From: Palsa-504 sp050013055
GTDB lineage: Bacteria; Actinomycetota; Actinomycetes; Streptosporangiales; Streptosporangiaceae
Length of the DNA stretch: 64,000 nucleotides
Reading direction: 5' to 3'
Assembly: GCA_050013055.1 (NCBI GenBank)
Contig: JBEKGC010000009.1
Coordinates: 1 to 64,000, forward strand
The notes under the pieces are model-generated. The model saw only the letters and a program-made list of their open reading frames with translations. It did no database searches and was not told the DNA's origin. A program made the translations under genes and the position numbers. Positions 1 through 8,987 of the stretch are shown in pieces; position 1 is the first letter of the stretch, and each line of letters starts with the position of its first letter.

Positions 1-2
1 GG

Positions 3-1202
3 CCGAGCTACGGCACCCTGGACACCCAGCCCGACACCGCCGCGATCGAAAGCCGGGCCGGGATCACCATGGCCATGTTCGAGCTGAACTGGGCCAGCTT
101 CGAACCACGGCCCGGCGTCGTGTCCGCCTCCTACCTGGCCACCATGCGGTCCTACCTGCGGGCTTACGCCGCCGCCGGGCAGCGCGTCACGCTCGGCCTC
201 GGCCTGCAGGACCCGCCGTCCTGGGTGTTCTCGCTGCCCGGCAGCACCTACGTGAACCAGCACGGCGACGTCTCCAGCCAGCCGGACTTCGTGTTCAGCC
301 AGAGCGTGCGCTCCGCCGCCGCGCGGTACCTGTCCCTGGTCGCCGCGCACCTGCCGATGTCCGGCTTCTGGGCCGTCCGGCTCACCTCGGGCGGTGACGG
401 CGAGATGCTCTACCCGCCCGGCGGCAGCTACTGGGCCTTCAACACCGCCGCGCTGACCGGCACCGGGCTGGCCGCGGGCATGACCGCCAACCCCTACCCG
501 AGCTGGCGGCCCGGACGGTCGGGCCTGTCCCCGGCCCAGATCGACCGGTGGGTCAGCTGGTACGTCGGCGGCCTGGCCAACGTCACGGCCTGGCAGATGC
601 AGATCCTGTCCGGGCTCGGCTTCACCGGCTACTACCAGACCGTCACCCCCGGGTCGGGTACCCGGCCGGGTGAACTGGCCGAAGACGAGCAGCAGAACCT
701 GGCCGACGTCGAGACCACGGGCGTCGGCGCCGTCTGGGACCGCTACTACGCCATGCTGGGCGGCCAGGCCAACGTGATGGCCTACATTTCCTCGGTCGCC
801 GACGCATCAGGCGACGACGACTGCGGCCAGGACACCGACACCCGCGTGCCGCTGACCTCCGAGGAGATGGACTCCTGGTCAGCCACCCGCTGGATCACCC
901 GCATCGCCCGCCAGCACGGGCTGCCGGTGGGCGGCGAGAACCCCGGCTACGGGCTGCCCGACAGCCTGAACCGCCACTACACAAGCACCTCAGGCACGGG
1001 CATGATGGCCAGTGCGCTGCGCCAGGCCCGCAGCTGCGGATTCACCGTCTTCTACTGGGCCCACGACGTCCGCCTGTGGGACGGAACCATTCCGTTCTCC
1101 CGGTACGCCGCCCTGATCGCCACGGAACTGGGCGAGCAGGGGCCGGGCGAGCCGCGGGCCGGGCGCACGCAGCCAGGTTCGTTCGGAATAAAAAGATCTT
1201 GA
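3..1202 (+). CDS. Glycoside hydrolase-like protein, 5'-truncated by window edge
   Basis: The frame is open from the first base, so the N-terminus lies outside the window; the ATG near 69 is internal to a conserved-looking stretch and is probably not the start. The visible ~400 residues look like a TIM-barrel glycosidase of the beta-galactosidase (GH42-like) superfamily: an early ELNW motif, an acidic GGDGE motif near nt 390-405 that would fit the acid/base Glu, and a GGEN motif near nt 930-945 that would fit the nucleophile. Aromatic residues are frequent, as in sugar-binding clefts. It precedes a PIG-L deacetylase by 13 nt in the same direction and faces a glycosyltransferase cluster, so processing of a surface polysaccharide is a reasonable inference. 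The exact GH family is not assigned. Confidence 0.6.
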   Translation, partial: PSYGTLDTQPDTAAIESRAGITMAMFELNWASFEPRPGVVSASYLATMRSYLRAYAAAGQRVTLGLGLQDPPSWVFSLPGSTYVNQHGDVSSQPDFVFSQSVRSAAARYLSLVAAHLPMSGFWAVRLTSGGDGEMLYPPGGSYWAFNTAALTGTGLAAGMTANPYPSWRPGRSGLSPAQIDRWVSWYVGGLANVTAWQMQILSGLGFTGYYQTVTPGSGTRPGELAEDEQQNLADVETTGVGAVWDRYYAMLGGQANVMAYISSVADASGDDDCGQDTDTRVPLTSEEMDSWSATRWITRIARQHGLPVGGENPGYGLPDSLNRHYTSTSGTGMMASALRQARSCGFTVFYWAHDVRLWDGTIPFSRYAALIATELGEQGPGEPRAGRTQPGSFGIKRS

Positions 1203-1215
1203 GGCCGAACGGGCC

Positions 1216-2019
1216 GTGGTACCAGCGCCGGGAAACGCGGTGACCGCGGACCGGCTGAGCGGGCTGCTCGCCGACATGACCGGCGCAGGCACGGCCGTGC
1301 TCGTGATGTCCCCGCATCTCGATGACGCCGTGCTGTCCTGCGGGGCCCTGCTCGCCCATCTCGCGGCCCGGCATCCCATCACGGTGGCGACCGTGTTCAC
1401 CGCGGCCGCGCCGCCGCCGTGGTCGCTGCCCGCCCGCAGGCAACTCCGTGCGCTCGGCGGGATCGACGCCGAGGACTTCTTCGGGCTGCGCCGGGCGGAG
1501 GACCGCGACGTGCTGGCCGGGATCGGCGCCGCGGCGGTGCACCTGGGCTTCAGGGACGCCTTGTTCCGCCGCGGCCGGAGGGGGCCGGCGTACCCGACCT
1601 TCCGCTTCGATGCCGCCCGCGGCCGGGTCGCGGGCTGCGACGCCGGGCTGGCCGCCGAGGTGAGCGCCCGGGTCGCCGAGGTCACCGGAGCCGGTCAGGC
1701 CGGGCTGGTGCTGGCTCCCCTCGGCGTCGGCCGCCACGTCGACCACCTGATCACCCGCCGGGCCGCCCGCGAGCTTGGCCGGGGCATCCGGACCGTGTAC
1801 TACAGCGATTTCCCCTACTCGCGGACGGCCACGCCCGAGCCAGCCTTCGTCCGGCGCGCGGGCCTGGTCCCGCATCCCTGGCTGGCCGGGCGGGCCGAGA
1901 ACGCGAGCCGGATCGCCGGGTACCGGACTCAGTTCGCCGGATTGTTCGGTGACGGCACGGTCCCGACCTGCCCGGAGATCTACTGGGTCGCGGCGAACGA
2001 CTCGACCACGGACACGTAG
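1216..2019 (+). CDS. PIG-L family deacetylase
   Basis: A 267-residue LmbE/PIG-L zinc-dependent de-N-acetylase. The family motif is present as PHLDDAVLSCG near residues 35-45 (usual form PHPDDE; the last acidic residue is Ala here) and the third zinc ligand appears in GVGRHVDHL near residue 175. Such enzymes remove N-acetyl groups from GlcNAc-containing substrates (mycothiol, antibiotics, polysaccharides). The start is GTG, 13 nt after the glycosidase gene. Its last 40 nt overlap the 3' end of the convergent glycosyltransferase gene. Next to glycosyltransferases it most likely deacetylates a sugar intermediate or polymer; the substrate is not visible from sequence. Confidence 0.8.
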   Translation: MVPAPGNAVTADRLSGLLADMTGAGTAVLVMSPHLDDAVLSCGALLAHLAARHPITVATVFTAAAPPPWSLPARRQLRALGGIDAEDFFGLRRAEDRDVLAGIGAAAVHLGFRDALFRRGRRGPAYPTFRFDAARGRVAGCDAGLAAEVSARVAEVTGAGQAGLVLAPLGVGRHVDHLITRRAARELGRGIRTVYYSDFPYSRTATPEPAFVRRAGLVPHPWLAGRAENASRIAGYRTQFAGLFGDGTVPTCPEIYWVAANDSTTDT

Positions 2020-3107
2020 CCCGCGCCGGTGGTCTCCACGTTGAAGCGCCTGACGTCCTCGATGTTGGCCGCCGCTATCACCGTCCTGACCGAGGCGGGG
2101 GCCAGCCGCCGCAGCGCCGCGGCGTAGTCCGGCGGGTCGTAGCCGGGCACCACGATGCCGTTGCGGCCGTCGGTCACGATTCCCTCCCCGATCACATCGG
2201 AGACGATGACAGGCAGCCCGGCGGCCATGGCTTCGATCACGACCAGCCCGAAGCTCTCGTAACGGGTCGGGAAGATGAACAGGTCGGCGGCGCTGTAGAC
2301 CTCGGCCATATTGTCCGGGGGGACGATCCCGAGCCAGTCCACCCCTTCCGTCGGCTTCCCCGGCGGCACCCCGACGACCTGCAGCCGAAGCCCGGGCAGG
2401 TCCGCCCGGGCTTGCGCCACCGCGGCCATACTCACCGGGAGGCCCTTCCGGTAGGCGGTCTGGCCGACCCAGAGCGCCTTCAGGCCGGCCTCCCCCGTCC
2501 GCACCTGAACGCGCCCCGGCTTCGCCATCCGCTCCTGGATCGTGATGTCCAGGCCGTTGTCAACGATGGTGACCGGGGCGGTGAGGCCGTACCTGGCGCG
2601 CACGCAGGCCTCGACGTGGGCGTGCACCGCGATATGACCGTCGGCGGTGACGGCGCGCCGCTCGCCGGTCGTCCGCAGCCAGGCCAGCGCCCGGGCCAGC
2701 GGGTTACCCGGCCGGCGCAGCCGCAGGTGCGGCACCGGGCCGGCCCCGTGCCACACGGCGACGACGGGCGCGCCGCCGCGCCGCCTGCGCAGCCAGCGGA
2801 TCCCCCACAGGCACTCGGGGCAATGCACGAAGATGACATCCGCGTTGCAGGTGCGCAGCTTCCACACCAGCCAGAACCCCGCGAGCACGTCAGCGAGCCC
2901 GTCCATCCCCTCGATCCGGCTGCCCGCCTTGAACGCCGAGACGGTCTGCACCCGCCACTGCGGCCTGACCCGCCCGAGTTCCCGCACCACGCCCGCGACG
3001 ACCCGCTCCACCCCGCCGATCTCGGTGGGCGCGCGCCTGGTCGCCATCACGACGGTGAGCGGGCCGGTGGCCCGGGCGGTAGCGGTGGCCTCGGTTTGAG
3101 GTGTCAT
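1980..3107 (-). CDS. Glycosyltransferase family 4
   Basis: A 375-residue GT-B fold retaining glycosyltransferase of the GT4 (glycos_transf_1) type. It has the N-terminal GGVERVV acceptor-side motif and the C-terminal nucleotide-sugar motif ESFGLVVIE (E-x7-E), followed by GLPVIVSDVIGEGI. I place the start at the ATG at 3107 because a strong Shine-Dalgarno (AAAGGAGGA) lies 7-8 nt ahead; a GTG 30 nt upstream is in frame but lies before this site. It is the last gene of a minus-strand run and overlaps the convergent PIG-L gene by 40 nt. Donor and acceptor sugars cannot be read from the sequence. Confidence 0.85.
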   Translation of the reverse strand: MTPQTEATATARATGPLTVVMATRRAPTEIGGVERVVAGVVRELGRVRPQWRVQTVSAFKAGSRIEGMDGLADVLAGFWLVWKLRTCNADVIFVHCPECLWGIRWLRRRRGGAPVVAVWHGAGPVPHLRLRRPGNPLARALAWLRTTGERRAVTADGHIAVHAHVEACVRARYGLTAPVTIVDNGLDITIQERMAKPGRVQVRTGEAGLKALWVGQTAYRKGLPVSMAAVAQARADLPGLRLQVVGVPPGKPTEGVDWLGIVPPDNMAEVYSAADLFIFPTRYESFGLVVIEAMAAGLPVIVSDVIGEGIVTDGRNGIVVPGYDPPDYAAALRRLAPASVRTVIAAANIEDVRRFNVETTGAGYVSVVESFAATQ

Positions 3108-3130
3108 GCTGCCACTCCTCCTTTGGTAGG

Positions 3131-3766
3131 TCACCACGGCTCGGGCCGAGCCGCGGCGTAGGGACGGCCGGCCGGTGACCGGCCGGGGCGGTCAAGGGCT
3201 GATCGCAGCCGGTCCAGGGCCAGCCGCTGCGGCCCGTCAAGCGACCCCAGGGCCGCGGGCGTGATCACAGCCGACACCGTCGGCCAGGTCTGGCCGCGCA
3301 GCAGGAGCAGCATGGCCGCGGTGGTCACCGCCAGCGGGCCGCCCGCGTCGTCGTGCACGTAGACCCAGCCGCCTCGTTCGGTGTAACGGTGCATGAAGCG
3401 GGCCAGCTCGAGCAGCTGGGCCCACGTCGGGGCCGCGCTCGCGGGCACCGCCAGGTACAGGTAGGCCTGGTGCAGGCTGGCCGCGGTGACCTGTTCGGCG
3501 ACGTCGGGCCCGGCCAGGTTGACCACCGCGTCGACGCCGAGATCGGCGGCGAAATCCTCGAGGTCGGAATCGGCCGGATCCGGCCCGATCAGCAGGCCGG
3601 ACACCACCACGCGCTCGGGCGGGGTGAGCGACACGTTGCTGATCACCTTCTGCGCGATCAGCAATTTGCCCAGGCCGAGCACCAGGAGCAGCACCAGCGC
3701 GAGCCCGTACCTGCGGACCAGGGTCCAGCGCGGGAGCCTGGCGCCCGCGCCGATCGCCGGGTTCAC
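3131..3766 (-). CDS. Membrane-anchored pseudophosphatase (dual-specificity phosphatase fold)
   Basis: About 211 residues: a short cytoplasmic N-terminus, one transmembrane segment (about residues 18-38), then a DSP/PTP-like domain. The region equivalent to the P-loop HCxxGxxR reads H-D-D-A-G-G-P-L (about residues 138-145): the catalytic Cys is Asp and the phosphate-binding Arg is Leu. The loop that normally carries the general-acid Asp reads AVPASAAP and has no Asp. All three catalytic residues are therefore missing, so a binding or scaffold role is more likely than catalysis. The start is the GTG at 3766 in a GTGA overlap with the upstream glycosyltransferase stop; a GTG at 3787 is the alternative. 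It sits between two GT4 genes, suggesting a regulatory or assembly role in the glycan pathway. Confidence 0.65.
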   Translation of the reverse strand: MNPAIGAGARLPRWTLVRRYGLALVLLLVLGLGKLLIAQKVISNVSLTPPERVVVSGLLIGPDPADSDLEDFAADLGVDAVVNLAGPDVAEQVTAASLHQAYLYLAVPASAAPTWAQLLELARFMHRYTERGGWVYVHDDAGGPLAVTTAAMLLLLRGQTWPTVSAVITPAALGSLDGPQRLALDRLRSALDRPGRSPAGRPYAAARPEPW

Positions 3767-4941
3767 CCGGACCCCGCCGGGTGGCACCGGGCCGCGCTGG
3801 CCAGCAGCGACAGGGTGCGCTCGGCGGACCGCGCCCAGGTGTGCCCGGCCGCGATGGCCCGCCCGCGCTCGCGCAGGTCCCGGGCGACGTCGGGGTCGGT
3901 CAGCACCCGGTCGAGCGCCTGGATCCAGGCCGCGGTCGCGGCGGCCGGCACGATAAGCGCACCGCCGGCCGCGACCTCCCGGACCGCCTCGGCGTCGCTG
4001 GCCACCACGGCGAGCCCCGCCGCCATGGCCTCCAGGACCGGCATCCCGAAGCCCTCGACCAGCGAGGGGTAGGCGAACACGGCTGCGTTCGCGTACAGGT
4101 CAAGCAGCACGGCGTCGTCGACGCTGGGCCAGCGGTACACCAGGTCAGACACGCCGAGCGCCGTGACCAGCGGGCCGACCTCGTCAGGGAACCTGGGGTC
4201 GGGCTGACCGACGAGAACGAGTCCCAGACCTGGATGGCTGGCCCGCAAGGCCGGCATGGCTTCCACCAGGACCCGCTGGTTCTTATGCGGACGCTGCGCC
4301 CCCACGTGCAGGATGTAGCGGTCGGGCAGGCCGGGTCCGGCCGGCCTGGGCCTGCCCGCCAGCGAGAAGAACTGGGGGCCCACCCCGTGCGGCAGCACGG
4401 CCCCGTCGGGGACCTCGGCCCGGTAGAAACGGCGGATGTCGCGCCGGGCCGCCTGGGACGGGGTCGCGAGCGCGGCCGCGGCCCGGATGGCCAGCCGGGT
4501 CGCCGTACGGTACGCCAGCGAGAAGGCCGACGGCCCGTGGCAGGCGGCGTCCCGCTCGAACACGCAGTCGTGGATCACCGAGACGACGGGGACCCGGCCG
4601 GCCAGCACCGGAGTGCTGAGGTGATAAGGGACGAAGACCACATCGGGCCGGGTCATGAGCACGGCCCGGAGGAGCAGCCACTGGGACCGGGGGGACGTCA
4701 CGGGCACCCGGGACGGCACCGCCCGGACCGTGCGGCGGGACATCAGCTCACCGACGTCAAGCCGGCCGGTGTCCGGGCTGTGCACGACGACGAGCTCCGC
4801 TTCCCGCAGGCTCAGCTCGCGCAGCAGCTCATAGGTGTACCTGCCGATGCCGTGGTAGCGGTCCTGCATGACCCGGCCGTCCACCAGGATGCGCAGCGGG
4901 CGGGCCGGCGCCGCGCCGGGCACCGGGTCCGCGCCGGTCAC
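3763..4941 (-). CDS. Glycosyltransferase family 4 (mannosyltransferase-like)
   Basis: A 392-residue GT4 enzyme. It carries HGIGRYTYELL at the N-terminus, the linker-region motif HVGAQRPHKN and the donor-binding EGFGMPVLE (E-x7-E) followed by GLAVVASDAEAVREV. The GTG at 4941 is preferred because it forms a GTGA overlap with the stop of the preceding fusion gene and has AGGGGA about 6 nt upstream; an ATG at 4980 would add 13 Arg/Pro-rich residues. The 3' end overlaps the pseudophosphatase start by 4 nt, so these genes are translationally coupled. Closest general type is bacterial mannosyltransferases of polysaccharide clusters; the exact sugar is not determined. Confidence 0.85.
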   Translation of the reverse strand: MTGADPVPGAAPARPLRILVDGRVMQDRYHGIGRYTYELLRELSLREAELVVVHSPDTGRLDVGELMSRRTVRAVPSRVPVTSPRSQWLLLRAVLMTRPDVVFVPYHLSTPVLAGRVPVVSVIHDCVFERDAACHGPSAFSLAYRTATRLAIRAAAALATPSQAARRDIRRFYRAEVPDGAVLPHGVGPQFFSLAGRPRPAGPGLPDRYILHVGAQRPHKNQRVLVEAMPALRASHPGLGLVLVGQPDPRFPDEVGPLVTALGVSDLVYRWPSVDDAVLLDLYANAAVFAYPSLVEGFGMPVLEAMAAGLAVVASDAEAVREVAAGGALIVPAAATAAWIQALDRVLTDPDVARDLRERGRAIAAGHTWARSAERTLSLLASAARCHPAGSG

Positions 4942-7900
4942 CGGTGGTCCCCTGGTCGGGGCGGCGCGGCGGCGGCCCAAGGCCGCCGGTAGGCCGCCAC
5001 GACGACTCCGGTCCCGTAGAAGAACAGCGCCTCGATCAAGTCGAGCACGAACGGTTCCGCCGACGTGGGCTGGGGCGGCCCCGGCGGAAACGGGTCAGGC
5101 AGCGGCGGCGGCGGCTGCGGCACACGGGCCTGCCCTGGCACGGTCAGCACCCTCGCGGCCAGGGCGACGGGAGTGACCGGGGCCGCGTGGGCGCTCCCGC
5201 CACCCGCGGGCACCTCGAGGACGACGTCGGCGAAGGCCTGGCCGATCACGGCGCCGGGGAGCTTGACGGGCGGCCCGAGCGGTGCACCGAACCGGCCGGC
5301 GGCGGCCGCGTAGCTGGCCGGGCTGAGCTGCTGCCCGTCCAGGTAGGCGCGCCTGATCGACGGGTTCGTCAGCCAGCCGGGCCGCTGCGCCGCCTGGGCC
5401 TTCAGGTCGGCAGGCGGCAGGCCCGCCCGGCGGTAGGCGGCAGGCGCGCGCTGGGCCAGCGTGGCCACGATCGGCAGGGCGTGGACGGCCCGGTCCCCAG
5501 CTCCCGCGGCTGGCGTGGCCGCGAGCACCGTGCCGTCGACAAGCTGCTCGTAGCCACCCCGGCCCGCGGCCGTGACCCGGCTGAGCGGATCGCCGAGCAC
5601 GCTCTTGCCGCCGAGGGCGGCATACCCCGAGTAAAACGCACCATCCGGCCCGTCCGTCACGGTGTAGCCGCCGCAGCGCGAACCGACCGTGTTGACGTAG
5701 CTGCCACCGGAGATGTCGACCACATCCGCCACCGGGTCGTACGGGCTGGCCGTCACGTACCAGAGCTGCACCGTCTTGTAGACCTCGCTGGGGAAGTCGG
5801 TCAGCCGGCGGCCGTGACCGGTAATCCAGCTCGCCAGCGCCGGGCTCATGTTGCCCGACCGTTCGACCGCGTCGGTGGGCGCCAGGATGAAATAGTGCAC
5901 GCCGTCGGCCAGCGCGGCGGGCCCCACAGAGAAGTACTCAAAAAAGCGGCCGCCCAGCAGGTACGAGTACTTGTCCGGGTCGCCGCTTGCGTTGATCGCG
6001 GCGCAGGCCGGCAGCTTGGCCCCGATGAACTGGTCGGTGAGCACCACGCCGTCGCTGGCGCCGCCGTAGTTGGTCAACCAGATGGACGCGGACAAGCCCG
6101 CCAGGCCCGCGAAGCCGACCGCGCCGGTCACCAGCGGCAGCCGGTAAACCCGGGCCGGGCCGCTGGGGCCGCCGGGGCCGCCGGGGCCGGCTCGCTGGCG
6201 GCGCCGGATCCAGCCGGCCAGCAGCGCGTCCGCGAGCAGCACGCTGCCGACGATGCTGGCCGGGAGCAGATAGACGAAGAACTGCTCGTTCAGGGTCCCG
6301 ACCGCGACGATGTAGCCGCCGAAGACGTAACTCGCCGTGAGCCACGCCGTGAGGAAGTTCCCGGCGGCGGTGTTGGTCCTGCTCCAGCACCAGGCGAGCG
6401 CGACCAGGCCGGTCCCGAGCACGACGTAGGTGCTCGAGTACTCCTCGGCCTGATGCAGCAGGGAGCCGACGAGAGACACCCCGGGCACGTTGAGGCCGGT
6501 GATCTGCACCAGGCCGACGAGGCGCCTGAGCGTGGCGGTCTGGATGCTGACAAAGGAGCCGGCCAGGCTGAGCTCGGCCGCCCACAGCAGGAACAAGCCG
6601 CCGAAGGCGGCCGCGATCCCCAGCGCGGCCGCCGAGCGGCGCACGAGCGCGCCGTTCCGCTCAAGCAGCGCGAACACCAGCGGCACCGCGACCAGGCAGA
6701 TCGTTATCTCGTTCGTCAGCAGGGCGAGGCCGCCGAGCACGCCGGTGCCCGACACGTACGCCAGCCCGCCGCGGTCACGCAACTGCCAGGCCGCGTGCAG
6801 GGTCAACAGGCTGACGCACAGCGCGAACGGCTCGATCACGTCCTGGCGGTCATACCGGGTCAGCAGCGGGTCAAGCGCCGCGACGACCGCGACGGCGGCG
6901 GTCACCACCCGGCGTCGCCTGGGGCCGGCCGCAAACGCCAGCCGGTACGCCAGCGCCGCGATCAGCAGGACGTCCGCGACGCCGACCGAGGCGGACAGCA
7001 GCCGGGCGGCGCGGATGGCCGGGGCGAGCGCGCCTGACGCGTGCCCGGTGAGGCGCAGCCAGGACGCCTGCATCAGGAACATCAGCGGCGGATGGACGAA
7101 CATGGGCTGATCACCGAGCGTCAGGTGCCAGCCCAGGGCGACCTGCTTGGCCGCGAAGGTGTAGGCGGCCTCGTCGTAGAGGACGTCCGGGCTGGTGAAG
7201 ATGTTGTACAGCAGGGCCACGCCAGCGACGCACACGCAGAACACGATCAGGCCCACGTCGGCCCGCGATGCACGGAAGCGGGCGCGGGGCGCGGGGCGCG
7301 GAGGGGCGGCCGGCCGCGGGAGGGCGGCCTGCTGCGGGGGAACGCCGGGGCCCGGTCGCTCGGGGGCGCTGAGTCCTGACTGCGGGGGGCCGGGGGAACC
7401 TGACCGCGGGGGGCCGGGGGGGCCTGACCGCGGGGGGCTGGGGGGGCCTGACCGCGGGGGGCCGGGGGGACCTGACCGCGGGGGGGCGCGGTGCCGGTCG
7501 CGCAGGCGTTCGAGGAAGCGGATGTCCGCGTCCGTGATCAGCCGCATCCGGCGGGCGGGGAGGATGAAAAGGATCGTGCCCGCCGCGATCAGGGCCCAGG
7601 CGGCCAGGATCGGGGCGTGCCCGGCCACGACGAAGGTGGCCGCGGTGGGGGCGAAGCCGGCGGCGTAGGCGGCCAGCTGGGCTCGCGAGGGCAGCCGGAC
7701 CTGAAGGGCGTCGGTGTAGAGCGGTACCAGCAAGACGACGCCCGTCAGGCTCGCGAGCAGGAACGACCAGGCCGCGCCCAGGGCGCCGTAGCGGGGAACC
7801 AGCACGATCAGGGCCGCCACTTCGATCGCGACCGTGATCGGCATCCGCCGCCCGACCCGACGGCCGTGGCCGGTGGCGAACAGGCTCTTGATGAGCATGT

Positions 7901-8987
7901 CCGTCATGAGCGTGCCGAGCGTGCCCACGGCCAGCACCTGGAGAAGCAGTTGAGCGGCGGGAGAGGAATAGTGGTGCGGGAGGAACGACCGCAGCACAGG
8001 TCCGGGAGCGGCGGCCAGCGCCACCTGAACCGGGATGATCAGCAGCGGCACCCACCGGGCGGCGGCCACGAACCAGCGGTGCTTGTCGGCCAGCGACTCG
8101 CTGCGGGCGATGAAGGGGAAAACCGCGTCGGCCAGTGCGTCACCGACGTAGAAGCTGGCCCTGGCCAGCAGGCCGCAGGCCTGGTAGCCCGCGAGCACCG
8201 CAGCCGTCACCCCCGCGGCCCGGCCTGCTATCTCCAGGCCGAGCAGGTCCGCGGTGATGAGGAAGGTCATCGAGGCGGACGCGAACCAGATCGCGCCCGA
8301 GTCGGCCAGGAAGCCCAGGCTCGCCAGCGGGCCGCGGCCGGGGAGAAGTCCCTGGCAGGTCCGCAGCCCGATCAGCACAGAACCCGCGGTCCCGATCAGG
8401 AAGCTGAGCGCCACCCCGGCCGGACCGGTATGCAGGCCGGCCACCAGCACCACGGCGGCGACACATTTCAGCAGGATCTCCCCGGCCTGCATCGCGCCGA
8501 GCCCGGCGAACCTGCGGCTGCCCTGGGCCACCCCGGCCAGGATGCTGTTCACGGCCAGCATGGCCATCTCCGCGGCCACCAGCAGGTCAAGCACCCTGGA
8601 GTCGGCCGGGACCAGCCGCGGCCCGGACAGCTGGGTGGCCATGAACGCAGCGGCCAGCAGCAGTCCGAGGCCGAGATTGGCGATCAGGGCGGTCCGGAAC
8701 TCCGGCTTGGCCGCCTGCGGATCCCCGTGGGTCTTCGCCACCCGGATGGCGAGCGCCCACGGCAAGCCGGCGTTGAGCAGCCCCGCGGCGAGCAGCAGCA
8801 CGTTCTGGACCGCGCTGACGACGCCGAACCCCGCGGGCAGCAGGAGCCAGGCGAGCCCGAGGCCGAAGGCATAGTTGAGCACGGCCCCCGCGGCGAAGCG
8901 CGCGACCAGGATCACGCCACCCGCGGCGGCCGAGACTTCCGCGCGGACGCGGCTCGGTCGCGTCCGCGGGGGGGTGAGGGTCTTCAA
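4938..8987 (-). CDS. Flippase / GT39-like glycosyltransferase fusion
   Basis: One uninterrupted frame of about 1349 residues joins two normally separate proteins. Residues ~20-480 are an integral membrane domain with about 12-14 hydrophobic segments resembling polysaccharide flippases (Wzx/MurJ-like MATE fold). Residues ~495-570 are a Pro/Gly/Ser-Arg linker built from 24-bp repeats. Residues ~575-1000 form a second polytopic domain like the dolichyl-phosphate-mannose mannosyltransferase/ArnT (GT39-type) enzymes, with the acidic YDEAAY motif in the first extracytoplasmic loop near residue 605. Residues ~1010-1310 are a mostly soluble, presumably extracytoplasmic domain, followed by a Pro-rich stretch and a hydrophobic segment near the C-terminus. 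The start is inferred as the TTG at 8987 in a TTGA overlap with the upstream GT4 stop; the frame continues further upstream only as an out-of-frame shadow of that gene. Export and periplasmic glycosylation by one polypeptide is the inference. Confidence 0.75.
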   Translation of the reverse strand: MKTLTPPRTRPSRVRAEVSAAAGGVILVARFAAGAVLNYAFGLGLAWLLLPAGFGVVSAVQNVLLLAAGLLNAGLPWALAIRVAKTHGDPQAAKPEFRTALIANLGLGLLLAAAFMATQLSGPRLVPADSRVLDLLVAAEMAMLAVNSILAGVAQGSRRFAGLGAMQAGEILLKCVAAVVLVAGLHTGPAGVALSFLIGTAGSVLIGLRTCQGLLPGRGPLASLGFLADSGAIWFASASMTFLITADLLGLEIAGRAAGVTAAVLAGYQACGLLARASFYVGDALADAVFPFIARSESLADKHRWFVAAARWVPLLIIPVQVALAAAPGPVLRSFLPHHYSSPAAQLLLQVLAVGTLGTLMTDMLIKSLFATGHGRRVGRRMPITVAIEVAALIVLVPRYGALGAAWSFLLASLTGVVLLVPLYTDALQVRLPSRAQLAAYAAGFAPTAATFVVAGHAPILAAWALIAAGTILFILPARRMRLITDADIRFLERLRDRHRAPPRSGPPGPPRSGPPSPPRSGPPGPPRSGSPGPPQSGLSAPERPGPGVPPQQAALPRPAAPPRPAPRARFRASRADVGLIVFCVCVAGVALLYNIFTSPDVLYDEAAYTFAAKQVALGWHLTLGDQPMFVHPPLMFLMQASWLRLTGHASGALAPAIRAARLLSASVGVADVLLIAALAYRLAFAAGPRRRRVVTAAVAVVAALDPLLTRYDRQDVIEPFALCVSLLTLHAAWQLRDRGGLAYVSGTGVLGGLALLTNEITICLVAVPLVFALLERNGALVRRSAAALGIAAAFGGLFLLWAAELSLAGSFVSIQTATLRRLVGLVQITGLNVPGVSLVGSLLHQAEEYSSTYVVLGTGLVALAWCWSRTNTAAGNFLTAWLTASYVFGGYIVAVGTLNEQFFVYLLPASIVGSVLLADALLAGWIRRRQRAGPGGPGGPSGPARVYRLPLVTGAVGFAGLAGLSASIWLTNYGGASDGVVLTDQFIGAKLPACAAINASGDPDKYSYLLGGRFFEYFSVGPAALADGVHYFILAPTDAVERSGNMSPALASWITGHGRRLTDFPSEVYKTVQLWYVTASPYDPVADVVDISGGSYVNTVGSRCGGYTVTDGPDGAFYSGYAALGGKSVLGDPLSRVTAAGRGGYEQLVDGTVLAATPAAGAGDRAVHALPIVATLAQRAPAAYRRAGLPPADLKAQAAQRPGWLTNPSIRRAYLDGQQLSPASYAAAAGRFGAPLGPPVKLPGAVIGQAFADVVLEVPAGGGSAHAAPVTPVALAARVLTVPGQARVPQPPPPLPDPFPPGPPQPTSAEPFVLDLIEALFFYGTGVVVAAYRRPWAAAAPPRPGDHR
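7377..7491 (-). repeat. 24-bp tandem repeat in the fusion-protein linker
   Basis: Four full 24-bp units (7377-7400, 7401-7424, 7425-7448, 7449-7472) plus a partial fifth. On the coding strand each encodes an eight-residue Ser-Gly-Pro-Pro-Gly-Pro-Pro-Arg-like unit. It lies exactly between the flippase and glycosyltransferase domains. Confidence 0.9.

Noticed and set aside
7377..7491. Possible CRISPR array or direct-repeat array
   Set aside because: The units are contiguous without spacers and encode an in-frame linker; the same holds for the other tandem repeats.
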